From positions 1 through 28,900 of the forward strand of contig JAKFWB010000256.1 in NCBI GenBank assembly GCA_021732945.1: a stretch of 28,900 nt of DNA, in the 5' to 3' direction. The first letter of the stretch is position 1, and each line of letters starts with the position of its first letter. Below are positions 1 through 7,691 of the stretch, piece by piece. The notes beneath the pieces are model-generated. The model saw only the letters and a list, made by a program, of their open reading frames with translations. It did not search any database and was not told the origin of the DNA. A program made the position numbers and the translations under genes. Origin of the DNA: Porphyrobacter sp. (lineage in GTDB: Bacteria; Pseudomonadota; Alphaproteobacteria; Sphingomonadales; Sphingomonadaceae).

Positions 1-381
1 AGCGGCGGCGGCATCGGCGGTGCCTTCGGGAGCGCGGTCGGCCTCAAGACCAAGACTCTCTAAAGCCAGGTGCTCCTCTCGCTGATCGATGTCGATACGG
101 GCCTTCAGGAGGCCGTGGCGACCGGCTCCGCGCGCAAGAAGGACGTTGGCGTGATCGGGGGCGGACTTCTGCTGGGGCTCGGCGTTGGCGCTCTGGGAGG
201 CACCTACGGCTCGACCGACATTGGGAAGATCACCTCGATCGCAGTCCTCGATGCCTTCCGCAAGCTGATCCTCGAAGCTCAGGCCCGACTGCCACAGCAG
301 ACCGCATCAGCTTCGCAACCCACGGCCCAAGCTGCCACTGACCAAGCGCAGGGGGCGGTGGATGATCCTCAAGGCCAGTGA
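1..381 (+). pseudogene. CsgG/HfaB-like lipoprotein, 3' part, interrupted by in-frame TAA
   Basis: The reading frame is open from the window edge and continues to TGA at 379-381 except for one TAA at 61-63. Before the stop it reads a glycine-rich stretch ending LKTKTL; after it comes SQVLLSLIDVDTGLQEAVATG, then a glycine-rich loop and GSTDIGKITSIAVLDAFRKL. This order (glycine-rich hairpin, strand, DxDTG turn, TDxGK and a last amphipathic helix) is what I know from the C-terminus of CsgG/HfaB-like outer-membrane lipoproteins, which form secretion or assembly pores. The frame is identical on both sides, so a single base change such as CAA to TAA would explain the break. GTG at 70 is an internal candidate start but has no convincing ribosome binding site. 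A nonsense mutation or a base-call error are both possible. Family assignment is moderate because only the C-terminal part is present. Confidence 0.5.
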
Positions 382-1555
382 CGGACGTTCCGGTGATATC
401 GAAGTACTGGAATCACTGCTGAAGGGAGAGATCATCGCCGACCAGCGCCGCGCCATCGAGGCGGAACTCTATACGATACGAAAAGGAGCAGAGGGCGAGC
501 GCGAAACCGCCCACATCCTTGACCGCATCTATGGCCATTCTGAACGTGTGGCGGTGATCCACGACCTCAGGCTACCTGACGGTTTGAACGGTTACGTGCA
601 GTTTGACCACCTCCTGCTGAACCGCGTCCTGAAGCGGATCGCCGTGCTCGAGACCAAGAACTTCAGCGGTCGCATCTCCAAGAACGAGCACAACGAATGG
701 TGCGTCTGGTATCCGAACAGGCGGCAACCCACCGAAATACCCAACCCGGTCGCACAGGCCGACCGCGCTGCGCGGCTGCTGGAGCTATGGCTCGAGGCGC
801 ACCAGCATTCGGCGGCGTTCCGCCGCGTTGAAGGGTGGGTGATCGTCCCTCCGACATGCAAGATCGATCGCACGCGCATCGGTACCGGCACGCGCATCGT
901 AAAGGTTGATAACTTCCATGAGCGATGGATCGAGGACGTCAGTTTCTCCGATGCGACTGGCTTTCTCACAGGGCTTAGCGTTGGACAACTTCGCGCCGTT
1001 GGGATGCAACTGGCCTCTCAGCACGTGCAACCCGACTATGCCTGGCGACGGCGGTTCGGGATTAATGACATGCCGAACCGCGCGGTCGCATCTACGCCCC
1101 GCCCGGAGATTCAACCAGCGAACGTGTCCGCCGAACCAGAGGCCGAACTCGAAACTAGGTCCGAAACACTGAGCGAAGCTGTGACGGTTCCCCCAGAAGG
1201 TCAGGACGGCGTGCCACTCGCGGAGCCGGCACCAGCGACCGGTTCCCGACCAGAGCCGCAAGATCAAAGCGCAACGGATCAGGAGGAGGTGGAACCGCCT
1301 CCAAACCCTAGGAAGCACGGCGCCAAAGCGAGCGTGCTCGTTACAGTGATCGAGGGCATTTCCGAGCGCGTTCTACCTGACGGGCGAATTGCCTTCCTTG
1401 CCCAACCTGGCACCCCAGCGGCTGAGCAACTGACTGCCGTCTGCAAAGGCCGGGCAATCTGGAACCCGCGCTTTCGCAACTGGCTGTGCAGTGCAGAGCG
1501 GGCAGAAGAGATTCGCCATGCCCTGGGCACGCAGCCAGCAGGAGAACGCACATGA
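362..1555 (+). CDS. NERD-domain (nuclease-related) protein
   Basis: The protein has 397 residues. The N-terminal third carries the NERD pattern: KGAEGERETA at 41-50, then HDLRLPDG, YVQFDHLLL with Asp82 and AVLETKNFSG with Glu97 and Lys99, which together give a PD-(D/E)xK-like D...ExK set. NERD domains are nuclease-related folds found in bacterial DNA-processing and defence proteins. Residues about 235-320 are Pro/Glu/Ala-rich and probably disordered. The last 75 residues form a small separate module with KGRAIWNPRFRNWLC, resembling short modules with a W-x-P...W pattern; I cannot name it firmly. ATG 362 overlaps the preceding frame by 20 bases and has a G-rich stretch just upstream. The stop overlaps the next start (ATGA at 1552-1555), so it is probably co-transcribed and translationally coupled. 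No direct evidence for its role is visible. Confidence 0.85.
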   Translation: MILKASDGRSGDIEVLESLLKGEIIADQRRAIEAELYTIRKGAEGERETAHILDRIYGHSERVAVIHDLRLPDGLNGYVQFDHLLLNRVLKRIAVLETKNFSGRISKNEHNEWCVWYPNRRQPTEIPNPVAQADRAARLLELWLEAHQHSAAFRRVEGWVIVPPTCKIDRTRIGTGTRIVKVDNFHERWIEDVSFSDATGFLTGLSVGQLRAVGMQLASQHVQPDYAWRRRFGINDMPNRAVASTPRPEIQPANVSAEPEAELETRSETLSEAVTVPPEGQDGVPLAEPAPATGSRPEPQDQSATDQEEVEPPPNPRKHGAKASVLVTVIEGISERVLPDGRIAFLAQPGTPAAEQLTAVCKGRAIWNPRFRNWLCSAERAEEIRHALGTQPAGERT

Positions 1556-2022
1556 ACATGGCAGCCGGGATCGGCAGCGCTCAGTGTCCGAAATGCCGCC
1601 GCTCAATCGGCCATTGGACCGAGCCGAGACTGACACACGTCTGTGCGTCGTGCGGCGCGCCGCTCATCCGCTTGAGGGCAAGCCGAAAGATCAGACTCTA
1701 TCGGATCATCCCGGTGGCGGAAATGATTCGGATCGCCGGTTCGCTGGTGACCGTGGCCGCGATCATCTCAGCCGCCGCAATACCAGGCGGCATACGCGCA
1801 GCCATATTCATGGTGGCTACCGCTTTGCTCGCTTTCGGTGCCGCCGACGTCATTCAGGAAGCCTTCGCCATGCGGGCTCGCGGGCCAATGAGCAATGTCA
1901 TTATTGACCGTCCAAAAACAACGATTTGGAAGACTGTCGCGCGACTTACCATCGGGTTGATCTGCCTCATGGTGGGCATCGTCGGCTTTGTGGTCTGGGC
2001 GAGCGTCACAACCGAGATGTGA
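1552..2022 (+). CDS. Zinc-ribbon membrane protein, function unknown
   Basis: A 156-residue protein. The start at 1552 is chosen because it gives a 4-base ATGA overlap with the NERD gene and has AGGAGA at 1540-1545; ATG 1558 is an in-frame alternative. Cys12, Cys15, Cys31 and Cys34 form two CxxC knuckles, a typical zinc ribbon. It is followed by hydrophobic segments at roughly 58-77, 80-98 and 126-150, so the ribbon should sit on one face of the inner membrane. I do not recognise a named family. Tight coupling to the NERD gene suggests a shared process, perhaps a membrane-anchored partner, but this is inference. No terminator-like hairpin is obvious in the 152 bases before the convergent endonuclease gene. 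Confidence 0.75.
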   Translation: MNMAAGIGSAQCPKCRRSIGHWTEPRLTHVCASCGAPLIRLRASRKIRLYRIIPVAEMIRIAGSLVTVAAIISAAAIPGGIRAAIFMVATALLAFGAADVIQEAFAMRARGPMSNVIIDRPKTTIWKTVARLTIGLICLMVGIVGFVVWASVTTEM

Positions 2023-2174
2023 TAGACAGAGTGTATTGTTAGGCCTTGTCAGGATCCATTTGAACGCGGCCAAGATCAAATTTATCTTGAAACAGATGCC
2101 CTACAGCACATCAAAAATCCCAGATTGATAATATAGATTATGTAAATACCGCGCCAGATCGGATGCTCGCACCT

Positions 2175-3119
2175 CTATTGGGAATAGAGCCAATCAACAA
2201 AGCTGTCTAGATCATGGGTCCACACAAGATAAAGGCCGCTTTCCTGGGCGGACTTCAGGCTTTCGATCCCGAATACGCCCGACAACAACGCAATGGGCAC
2301 GATCTCCTCTCCAGCCTTGGCGCGCCAGTGCTTGGCTTTGGCCGCGGTGTCGTTCAGTACCCGCTTGATGCTGTTAAGCGCCGACGAGGAGTCCTTGGCC
2401 TCGATTGCGATGATGCGGCCATCATTGGTCCCGACCAGAATGTCTGCCTTTCGGCCGTAGACCGTGCATTCACCATAAAAGGTGTTCGCCGATGGCCAGT
2501 GCGTGGGCGCGGTGATCTTGCCCTTGTTCGGTGTCGGAATCCTCTCATAGCCCTGCAGCAGCAATCGATCCTTCAGAACGGACTCGACCTTTCGACCATA
2601 GCCGCGACGCTCGGTTTGGAGCGTCTGTGTCGCGTGAAGTGCCGCTGTCGCTCTGATCGCATGCTTCAGCTCATGCAGGCTTGGCGTCCGCCGATCATCG
2701 ATCCAAGGGAAGCGCACCGGATCGGACATCTGGCATATCAGGCCGAGCACCTTCACCGTCAGCTCGTCATCTGCGCGAAGGCGGTTCTTTGTGAGGCGCT
2801 GGGTTGACCGTGTAACCAGCACCCCAAGATCGTCCTCGGACACCGGAGGGCCCGCTACGTAGCGAAGAGCATCGAGTAGCGCCGGGTCGAACAGGATCGT
2901 TCTGACGGTGGCAGGGTCTGGGTTTAGCGGGTCAACTCCAACCAGCGTCTTGAACAAGCGCAAGACCCCGCTTTGCCGCAAGCGAAGATGCTCACGATAG
3001 CGGTCGCGCGGCTCTTTAAGCCTGCGATCGACGAAGGCGTCAATCGAGCACTGCGCCTGCGCCTTGAGTTCATCGTCGGTCCAGATCTTTGGCCGCCGGT
3101 GGGCATTGGGAAGGTTCAT
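2175..3119 (-). CDS. Type II restriction endonuclease, XamI family
   Basis: A 314-residue protein. ATG at 3117-3119 is chosen because it overlaps the methyltransferase stop as ATGA; the longer open frame to 3332 lies inside the methyltransferase gene and is not needed. The N-terminus (PKIWTDDELKAQA...FVDRRL), the centre (RFPWIDDRRTPSLHE) and the end (VPIALLSGVFGIESL...LVWTHDLDSFVDWL) match my recollection of the XamI family (Pfam RE_XamI), whose founder recognises GTCGAC. A PD-(D/E)xK-like core is visible as ...YGRKADILVG (Asp226), then IAIEAKDSSS (Glu240, Lys242), with Glu217 just upstream. Expected role: cleavage of unmethylated target DNA. Target sequence is inferred from the family, not shown here. 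The gene ends with TAG. Confidence 0.85.
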   Translation of the reverse strand: MNLPNAHRRPKIWTDDELKAQAQCSIDAFVDRRLKEPRDRYREHLRLRQSGVLRLFKTLVGVDPLNPDPATVRTILFDPALLDALRYVAGPPVSEDDLGVLVTRSTQRLTKNRLRADDELTVKVLGLICQMSDPVRFPWIDDRRTPSLHELKHAIRATAALHATQTLQTERRGYGRKVESVLKDRLLLQGYERIPTPNKGKITAPTHWPSANTFYGECTVYGRKADILVGTNDGRIIAIEAKDSSSALNSIKRVLNDTAAKAKHWRAKAGEEIVPIALLSGVFGIESLKSAQESGLYLVWTHDLDSFVDWLYSQ

Positions 3120-4708
3120 AGACCAGCAAGCTCGGCCAGGCGATCGGGAGACGGGATGTGCAGACGCTCGACCTCGCGCGGTTCGAACTTGGTGAGGCCC
3201 CCGGCATAGGTTCGGCCCGAAGTCGTCGATACGTTGCCGGTAAGGAACGCCAAAAGCTGATCGAGACGTTCGTCGTCCATCGGCTCTCTTGGGTAGAGGC
3301 CATGGGCGATGTTGATGTGGCGAGCATTGCACCGATTACGCACGAATGCGGGTGGGCGGCGGGCCATATAGGTGCACAAGATCGGAGCAGGCTCTCGCAG
3401 GCCGACGGACCACCATGCGCGGCGATGCCGGGCCACAAAGCCTGACGGCACATCGTTGGCGCGCGCCCAGGCAAGGAACTCGTCGACTGCCCGCCGCTCC
3501 TTGGCGGACAAGTCGTTCAGATCCACCGGCAGATCGATGACCCTCCGCAAAGCGTCGTCGCGGTCGAGCGATGGTGCCGCCGCAATGAGCTCCCGTGCCC
3601 GGGTGACCGTCGGTAGCAGAAAGCGGGAGGGCAAACGATGCGCACGCGCACCAGCAATCCAGATGCTATTGGCACCGGTGACCTGGCCGCGGTGAACGCG
3701 GAACAACTCGCCAAGTTCGATATCACCGGCGCCCGGCACTGGCCCCTCGCGAACGAAATGAGACCACCTGCCCTCTTTCTCGAGGCTGGTCCATGGCACT
3801 GCCTGCCCGCCCTTCAAATCGTCGAGTTCGTCAAGACCCTCAACCGCGCGGATGGCGAGATCATCGGTCCGGCCGCCCAGCTTAAAGCAGGTGATGGCTC
3901 CCGTGGTCATCGCATCGGCGAATGGCTGCGCATTCGGGCTGATGACATGAAGGGACGCACCCCCAAGCCCGTCCGCGAGCATCTCGCGCAAAACAGAGCC
4001 GTAGTTGACGTCGATCCATTCGGCCGACGTGATGAACGCACCAAAATCACCAGGACGGCCGATGCTGCGCGTCTTAAGGAAAAAGTGAATGTGGAGACCC
4101 GCGAGCTTGCTGGCACGAAATCCGTGCTGCGCAGCCGTTTCACCGAACCATCGCTTCCATCTCTCACTGATCTGATGGTGCCGGACGTAAGGAGGGTTCC
4201 CGATGAACAGCGTGGCCCCCTTGATCTTGCGAAGCTTCAGTTCGCGGTAGTCGCGCGCCTCGACGAACAGGCGCTTGGAAAAGCCGCAAACAGCAGCGTT
4301 GGCGCGAAGCAGAAGCAGCGCGAGAGGGTCCGTTTCGACACCAATCAGCCTAGCCTTCGGGAAGGCGCGAGCGGCCGCAATCAGGAATCGGCCCGAACCG
4401 CAACCCGGATCGACCACGCGCGAGGGCACGTCCTCCTGATCTTCCGCCCACGCGAGCATCGATGCCACAATCGCGTGCGGCGTATAGGTCGCGCCGCTAT
4501 GCCGACGCTGCTTGGGGGACCGAAGGGTGCAGAACAGCTCTCCCAGCGGATCATCACCAGCTGCAATGGCCTTTCGAATGGGTTCGATGACTTCCGCCCC
4601 GGGCGCCTCGGAAGAGGCTATCAGCAGCTCTTCGGCTCGCGTAACGGAAAGGCCTTCACCAATCAGGGCATGAGCCAGTCCGGCGAGCTGGCGCTCATCA
4701 AGAACCAC
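3116..4708 (-). CDS. DNA N6-adenine methyltransferase, gamma class (type II modification)
   Basis: A 530-residue protein. SAM-binding motifs are clear: GATYTP at 72-77 (motif X), VVDPGCGSGRFL at 98-109 (motif I), VETD near 124-127 (motif II) and the catalytic NPPY at 171-174 (motif IV). The order X-I-IV with a long C-terminal target-recognition part is that of gamma-class adenine methyltransferases such as those paired with SalI/XamI-type enzymes. It should methylate the target of the adjacent endonuclease; GTCGAC is the likely target by family. The GTG start at 4706-4708 overlaps the upstream RHH gene by 11 bases and has a G-rich ribosome-binding stretch in that gene's last codons. The stop overlaps the endonuclease start by 4 bases, so all three genes appear coupled in one operon. 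Confidence 0.9.
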   Translation of the reverse strand: MVLDERQLAGLAHALIGEGLSVTRAEELLIASSEAPGAEVIEPIRKAIAAGDDPLGELFCTLRSPKQRRHSGATYTPHAIVASMLAWAEDQEDVPSRVVDPGCGSGRFLIAAARAFPKARLIGVETDPLALLLLRANAAVCGFSKRLFVEARDYRELKLRKIKGATLFIGNPPYVRHHQISERWKRWFGETAAQHGFRASKLAGLHIHFFLKTRSIGRPGDFGAFITSAEWIDVNYGSVLREMLADGLGGASLHVISPNAQPFADAMTTGAITCFKLGGRTDDLAIRAVEGLDELDDLKGGQAVPWTSLEKEGRWSHFVREGPVPGAGDIELGELFRVHRGQVTGANSIWIAGARAHRLPSRFLLPTVTRARELIAAAPSLDRDDALRRVIDLPVDLNDLSAKERRAVDEFLAWARANDVPSGFVARHRRAWWSVGLREPAPILCTYMARRPPAFVRNRCNARHINIAHGLYPREPMDDERLDQLLAFLTGNVSTTSGRTYAGGLTKFEPREVERLHIPSPDRLAELAGL

Positions 4709-4874
4709 TGCCCCCCTCCCCCTTGTCGGTCTTGTACCCGGTCCAAAGCTCTTCGAACAACTTTCGAAGGGACAGCCCGCGGTTGGCAGCCTCGGCCTTT
4801 ACCGCGCGCGCCATCTCGGGCGAAAGCGAGAAGCCGACAATCTGACGGCTCGGTTTGTTGCGCGCATTGGTCAT
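4698..4874 (-). CDS. Ribbon-helix-helix (CopG/Arc-like) small protein, probable R-M controller
   Basis: A 58-residue gene lying in a different frame from the longer open frame at the same place. It begins ATG ACC AAT and reads MTNARNKPSRQIVGFSLS, PEMARAVKAEAANRG, LSLRKLFEELWTGYKT and a short Gly/Ser tail. This is the canonical RHH pattern: a short strand (RQIVGFSLS) then two amphipathic helices. RHH proteins bind DNA as dimers through the strand and often repress their own operon. Its stop lies 11 bases inside the methyltransferase start, and the presumed promoter sits immediately upstream, so it is best read as the operon's own regulator, in the place usually held by HTH controller (C) proteins. 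No ribosome binding site precedes ATG 4874, which fits a leaderless transcript. DNA binding is inferred. Confidence 0.75.
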   Translation of the reverse strand: MTNARNKPSRQIVGFSLSPEMARAVKAEAANRGLSLRKLFEELWTGYKTDKGEGGSGS

Positions 4875-4880
4875 AGGATG

Positions 4881-4909
4881 CGTATCGTCGACTCGTCGAC
4901 AAAGGTCAA
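4881..4909 (-). promoter_or_regulatory. Probable promoter of the R-M operon with two GTCGAC sites in the spacer
   Basis: On the minus strand TTGACC (4909-4904) and GATACG (4886-4881) are separated by 17 bases, the ideal -35/-10 spacing; the -35 is strong and the -10 weak. The spacer contains GTCGAC at 4895-4900 and again at 4887-4892, two bases apart. A start point about 7 bases after the -10 would fall on the ATG at 4874, giving a leaderless mRNA. The paired sites may be an RHH operator, a methylation-sensitive switch, or both. Confidence 0.6.
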
Positions 4910-5013
4910 CTGCATCGAGGTGCCGGTGGTCGATAGAAGGGCTCTGTCACTCGCACGAACGGCGGTAATACGACCCAGAGACCGCGTTAAGAATTATTCG
5001 ATATCTGTTAGTT

Positions 5014-7410
5014 ATGCTCGCCGCCGATAAATTTGGAGCCGCGAAGCGGCAATCCGGAGCAGCGGTCGTGAAACGAGTTTCAGCAGTGCGGTGGCTACGC
5101 CGCAAGTACAGAGATGTTCTGATTCAGAGGCGCATCGGTAAGCCCAGCGCGAAGGGTGGCGTACAGTTTTGGGCATCAAAACCGATGAAGATCGTCGCAA
5201 TGGCCATCGGCATCGGAATGATCGCGGGCCTCATCGAGCTCGGCTTACCGGCCGAAGACGTGTACCGTGCAGTCAGGGCCGAAATCCGCTCGCACGAGGC
5301 ACCGAGTGATATCGTGGTCGTCACGATCGATGATGCCACCCTCAATGAACTTCAGGCCGACGTCCCTGACCGGGAACAGGACGCCGAGCTGATCGACCGG
5401 CTGTTCGAAGCCGGTGCAACACGCGTGTTCTTCGACAAAGCCTACGCTGACCCGACTAACAAAGCATCGGACGCTGCTTTCGCGGCCGCGTTGAGACGAA
5501 ACCCAGAAACATACATCGCGGTAGCGCCCCCAATAGATGAGGGGGTGAATGATTACGCAGCGCTCATACCAAGCGACCAATTCAAGCGAAGTGGTAAGCT
5601 TGCATCTATGGAGGGGCAGTCTGCACCATTTAACCTTGGGTATCGCTTCCCAACCGAGTCCTTCTTCGAGGGGAAGACCATACCGTCAATTTCTGCGGGT
5701 CTCGCGGAATATGAGGGGCCGGCAAAGGAGTACCGACTCGACTTTGGAATCGATATTCATTCGATCAAACGGGTTAGCTACATCGATGTTCTCCAAGGGC
5801 GCGTCGAGCGTAGCACGCTGGAGAACGCGAATGTTGTCGTAGGACAAACCTTCACCGGCACGAGTGACATGCACTATGAGCCGTTGGGAGCGAAGGTTCC
5901 AGGGGTGTACTTTCATGCCCTTGGGGCACACACTCTGCGCGAGGGTGTTCCGGTGGACATTGGCTGGATGCCCGCCCTCCTCTTCTCGGCAGCAGTACTG
6001 CTTTGGCAGGCGAGGCAGATAAAGCCAAGCCGCAGGGTAAGCGCTGCGGCAATCGCTATCCTCATCACCGTGCCGCTCGGCCTAGATTACATATCGGTCG
6101 GAATTGACGTTTTCCCAGCGATTTTGTGCCTTGGCATCGGAGCGGTCAGACTGGATCGTCTCGCTCAAAAGATGTTTGATGAGACGACCGGGTGCCTGCG
6201 GGTAGAAGCGCTCGAGCAACTGCAACCTGACAAGGGCATAAGCGTTTTCGCTCTGAAGATCAGGGAATTCTCATTCATCACTAGAAATTCATCCGACCGG
6301 GTGATTACGACGTTCATAGAGGAGGCGATCAAACGGCTTTCAGCCACGGAGACAGGGGCTCAATTTGCGTTCCATAAGGACACTATCGTCTGGCTGCGGC
6401 CAAAACTTCAGCCGAATGACTTGAGCGACCACCTTGAAGGCCTTCATGCGCTGTTCCGGACCGGAGTGGGCCATGCAGGTGCAACGGTCGATATCGCAGC
6501 ACATATCGGCGTCGACGAAAACTGGGAAGCAAACATGCGATCGCGGATCGCGACAGCCATCCAGTCCGCTGAAGATGCTCTCCATGCCGGCACACATGCC
6601 ATCGTTGCCGACTCAGAATATCTGGAGCAGCGCGACAAGCGGCTCTCGCTCTTGTCCGACCTAGATGAGGCTATGGCTCGGAACAGCGTTCAGATCGCCT
6701 ATCAGCCCAAAATCGACTTGAAGACCGGGCGAACAATCGGGGCCGAGGCTCTGCTGCGTTGGACGCACCCTTTGCACGGAGCGATTCCCCCTGAGCATGT
6801 CATCGCCATGGCCGAAACTCACAAACGGATCGACGACCTCACGATATATGTCATCGATACTGCGCTTGCCGGCGCCAGGCTGGCACGCCACATAAACCCG
6901 GATTTCCACATAGCGATCAATATGTCTGCGGTTGCGCTGACGCGGGTCCAGCTGATCTATGACATGACGTTCCTCATGTCGAAGCACCGTGTCCCGGCCG
7001 ACAAAATCATCCTCGAGGTCACGGAGACTGCACCACTGGATGACCGCCGCGTAGCGGCAGTGATGGCGGCACTGCGTGAATTCGGTATCCAACTTTCGAT
7101 CGATGATTTCGGCACAGGACAAGGGGCTCTTAGCTACATCAAACGCATCCCAGGCACAGAGGTGAAGATAGACCGCACATTCATTGGCGATATGCTGAGT
7201 TCGGCTGAAAGCCGCTCAGTTGTGCAGGCGACGATCGACATCGCGCACTCACTGGGTCGACGGGCAGTAGCAGAGGGGGTCGAGGATGCCGACACGGTGA
7301 AGCTCCTCACCGAGATGGGATGCGACCACGCTCAAGGGTACTACTTCGCAGCTGCAATGCCGATCAACGAATTGCTTCTGGACCTAAGCGGAAAGCGTGC
7401 CGCTGCATAA
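5014..7410 (+). CDS. CHASE2 / degenerate GGDEF / EAL membrane protein, probable c-di-GMP phosphodiesterase
   Basis: A 798-residue protein. It has a hydrophobic segment at 59-77, a CHASE2-type extracytoplasmic domain at about 80-312 (including DIVVVTIDDATL and ATRVFFDKAYAD), and three membrane segments at about 318-380. Residues 385-535 resemble a GGDEF domain in which HKDTI (454-458) stands where GGDEF would be, so it should not be a cyclase. The EAL domain at 550-790 keeps E578-A-L, Asn636, Glu668, DDFG 697-700, Lys718, Glu754 and QGY 774-776, as expected for an active phosphodiesterase degrading c-di-GMP in response to an external signal. ATG 5014 has no ribosome binding site. GTG 5068 has GGAG eight bases upstream and may be the true start (780 residues). 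It diverges from the R-M operon across a short AT-rich region. Confidence 0.9.
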   Translation: MLAADKFGAAKRQSGAAVVKRVSAVRWLRRKYRDVLIQRRIGKPSAKGGVQFWASKPMKIVAMAIGIGMIAGLIELGLPAEDVYRAVRAEIRSHEAPSDIVVVTIDDATLNELQADVPDREQDAELIDRLFEAGATRVFFDKAYADPTNKASDAAFAAALRRNPETYIAVAPPIDEGVNDYAALIPSDQFKRSGKLASMEGQSAPFNLGYRFPTESFFEGKTIPSISAGLAEYEGPAKEYRLDFGIDIHSIKRVSYIDVLQGRVERSTLENANVVVGQTFTGTSDMHYEPLGAKVPGVYFHALGAHTLREGVPVDIGWMPALLFSAAVLLWQARQIKPSRRVSAAAIAILITVPLGLDYISVGIDVFPAILCLGIGAVRLDRLAQKMFDETTGCLRVEALEQLQPDKGISVFALKIREFSFITRNSSDRVITTFIEEAIKRLSATETGAQFAFHKDTIVWLRPKLQPNDLSDHLEGLHALFRTGVGHAGATVDIAAHIGVDENWEANMRSRIATAIQSAEDALHAGTHAIVADSEYLEQRDKRLSLLSDLDEAMARNSVQIAYQPKIDLKTGRTIGAEALLRWTHPLHGAIPPEHVIAMAETHKRIDDLTIYVIDTALAGARLARHINPDFHIAINMSAVALTRVQLIYDMTFLMSKHRVPADKIILEVTETAPLDDRRVAAVMAALREFGIQLSIDDFGTGQGALSYIKRIPGTEVKIDRTFIGDMLSSAESRSVVQATIDIAHSLGRRAVAEGVEDADTVKLLTEMGCDHAQGYYFAAAMPINELLLDLSGKRAAA

Positions 7411-7443
7411 CCGTTGCAAACCGCTAAGAACATGTTAACCATG

Positions 7444-7469
7444 CCTGTTAGCACTTGCGTGCCAACAGG
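7444..7469 (+). promoter_or_regulatory. Hairpin overlapping the ribosome binding site of a 12-codon ORF
   Basis: CCTGTTAGCAC (7444-7454) can pair with GTGCCAACAGG (7459-7469) around a TTGC loop, 10 of 11 pairs, with one A-C mismatch. The right arm includes the first bases of AGGAGG at 7467-7472, so the folded form would hide the ribosome binding site of the ORF at 7478. Confidence 0.5.
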
Positions 7470-7477
7470 AGGTCAAC

Positions 7478-7516
7478 ATGTGGAATTGGTTCATGGAGCG
7501 GTTCGGCGTCCGCTAG
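7478..7516 (+). CDS. 12-residue leader-peptide-like ORF
   Basis: ATG at 7478 follows a perfect AGGAGG (7467-7472) by five bases and encodes MWNWFMERFGVR, ending with TAG. Two of the first four residues are Trp, which recalls trp-type leader peptides, and a strong intrinsic terminator begins 22 bases after the stop. However, the next gene downstream runs on the opposite strand and no trp gene is in the window. It could be a regulatory leader whose target has been lost, a small RNA gene with a coding head, or a free-standing tiny peptide. Nothing else in the sequence says what it does. Confidence 0.4.
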   Translation: MWNWFMERFGVR

Positions 7517-7538
7517 GCTAAGCCGAGACCCGTAAGCA

Positions 7539-7568
7539 GAAAGCCCCGGACAATCCGGGGCTTTCTTG
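7539..7568 (+). terminator. Strong intrinsic terminator
   Basis: GAAAGCCCCGGA (7539-7550) pairs perfectly with TCCGGGGCTTTC (7554-7565) around a CAA loop, 12 pairs, followed by TTG. The flanking A and T runs make it usable in both directions, so it may also stop transcription from the minus-strand gene ending at 7692. Confidence 0.85.
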
Positions 7569-7691
7569 TCAATGGCCGACGGATCGGCAAAGAATTTCAG
7601 AACAAGCGAAGCTCTTAAATCTGATCGAATGTCGCCCCGCGCTACCTAAGCGGCACGACTATCTTAATAATCCACGAAAAAGTCTGCAGGT

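Noticed and set aside
3120..3332. N-terminal extension of the endonuclease to 3332
   Set aside because: It would lie wholly within the methyltransferase gene and is Arg/Pro-rich; the ATGA start at 3119 fits the family.
3638..4876. 412-codon plus-strand open frame
   Set aside because: It lies antisense to the methyltransferase and RHH genes, whose motifs are clear; its own translation shows no domain.
7478..7568. A working trp operon attenuator
   Set aside because: No tryptophan gene follows; the next gene is on the other strand. Kept only as leader-like.
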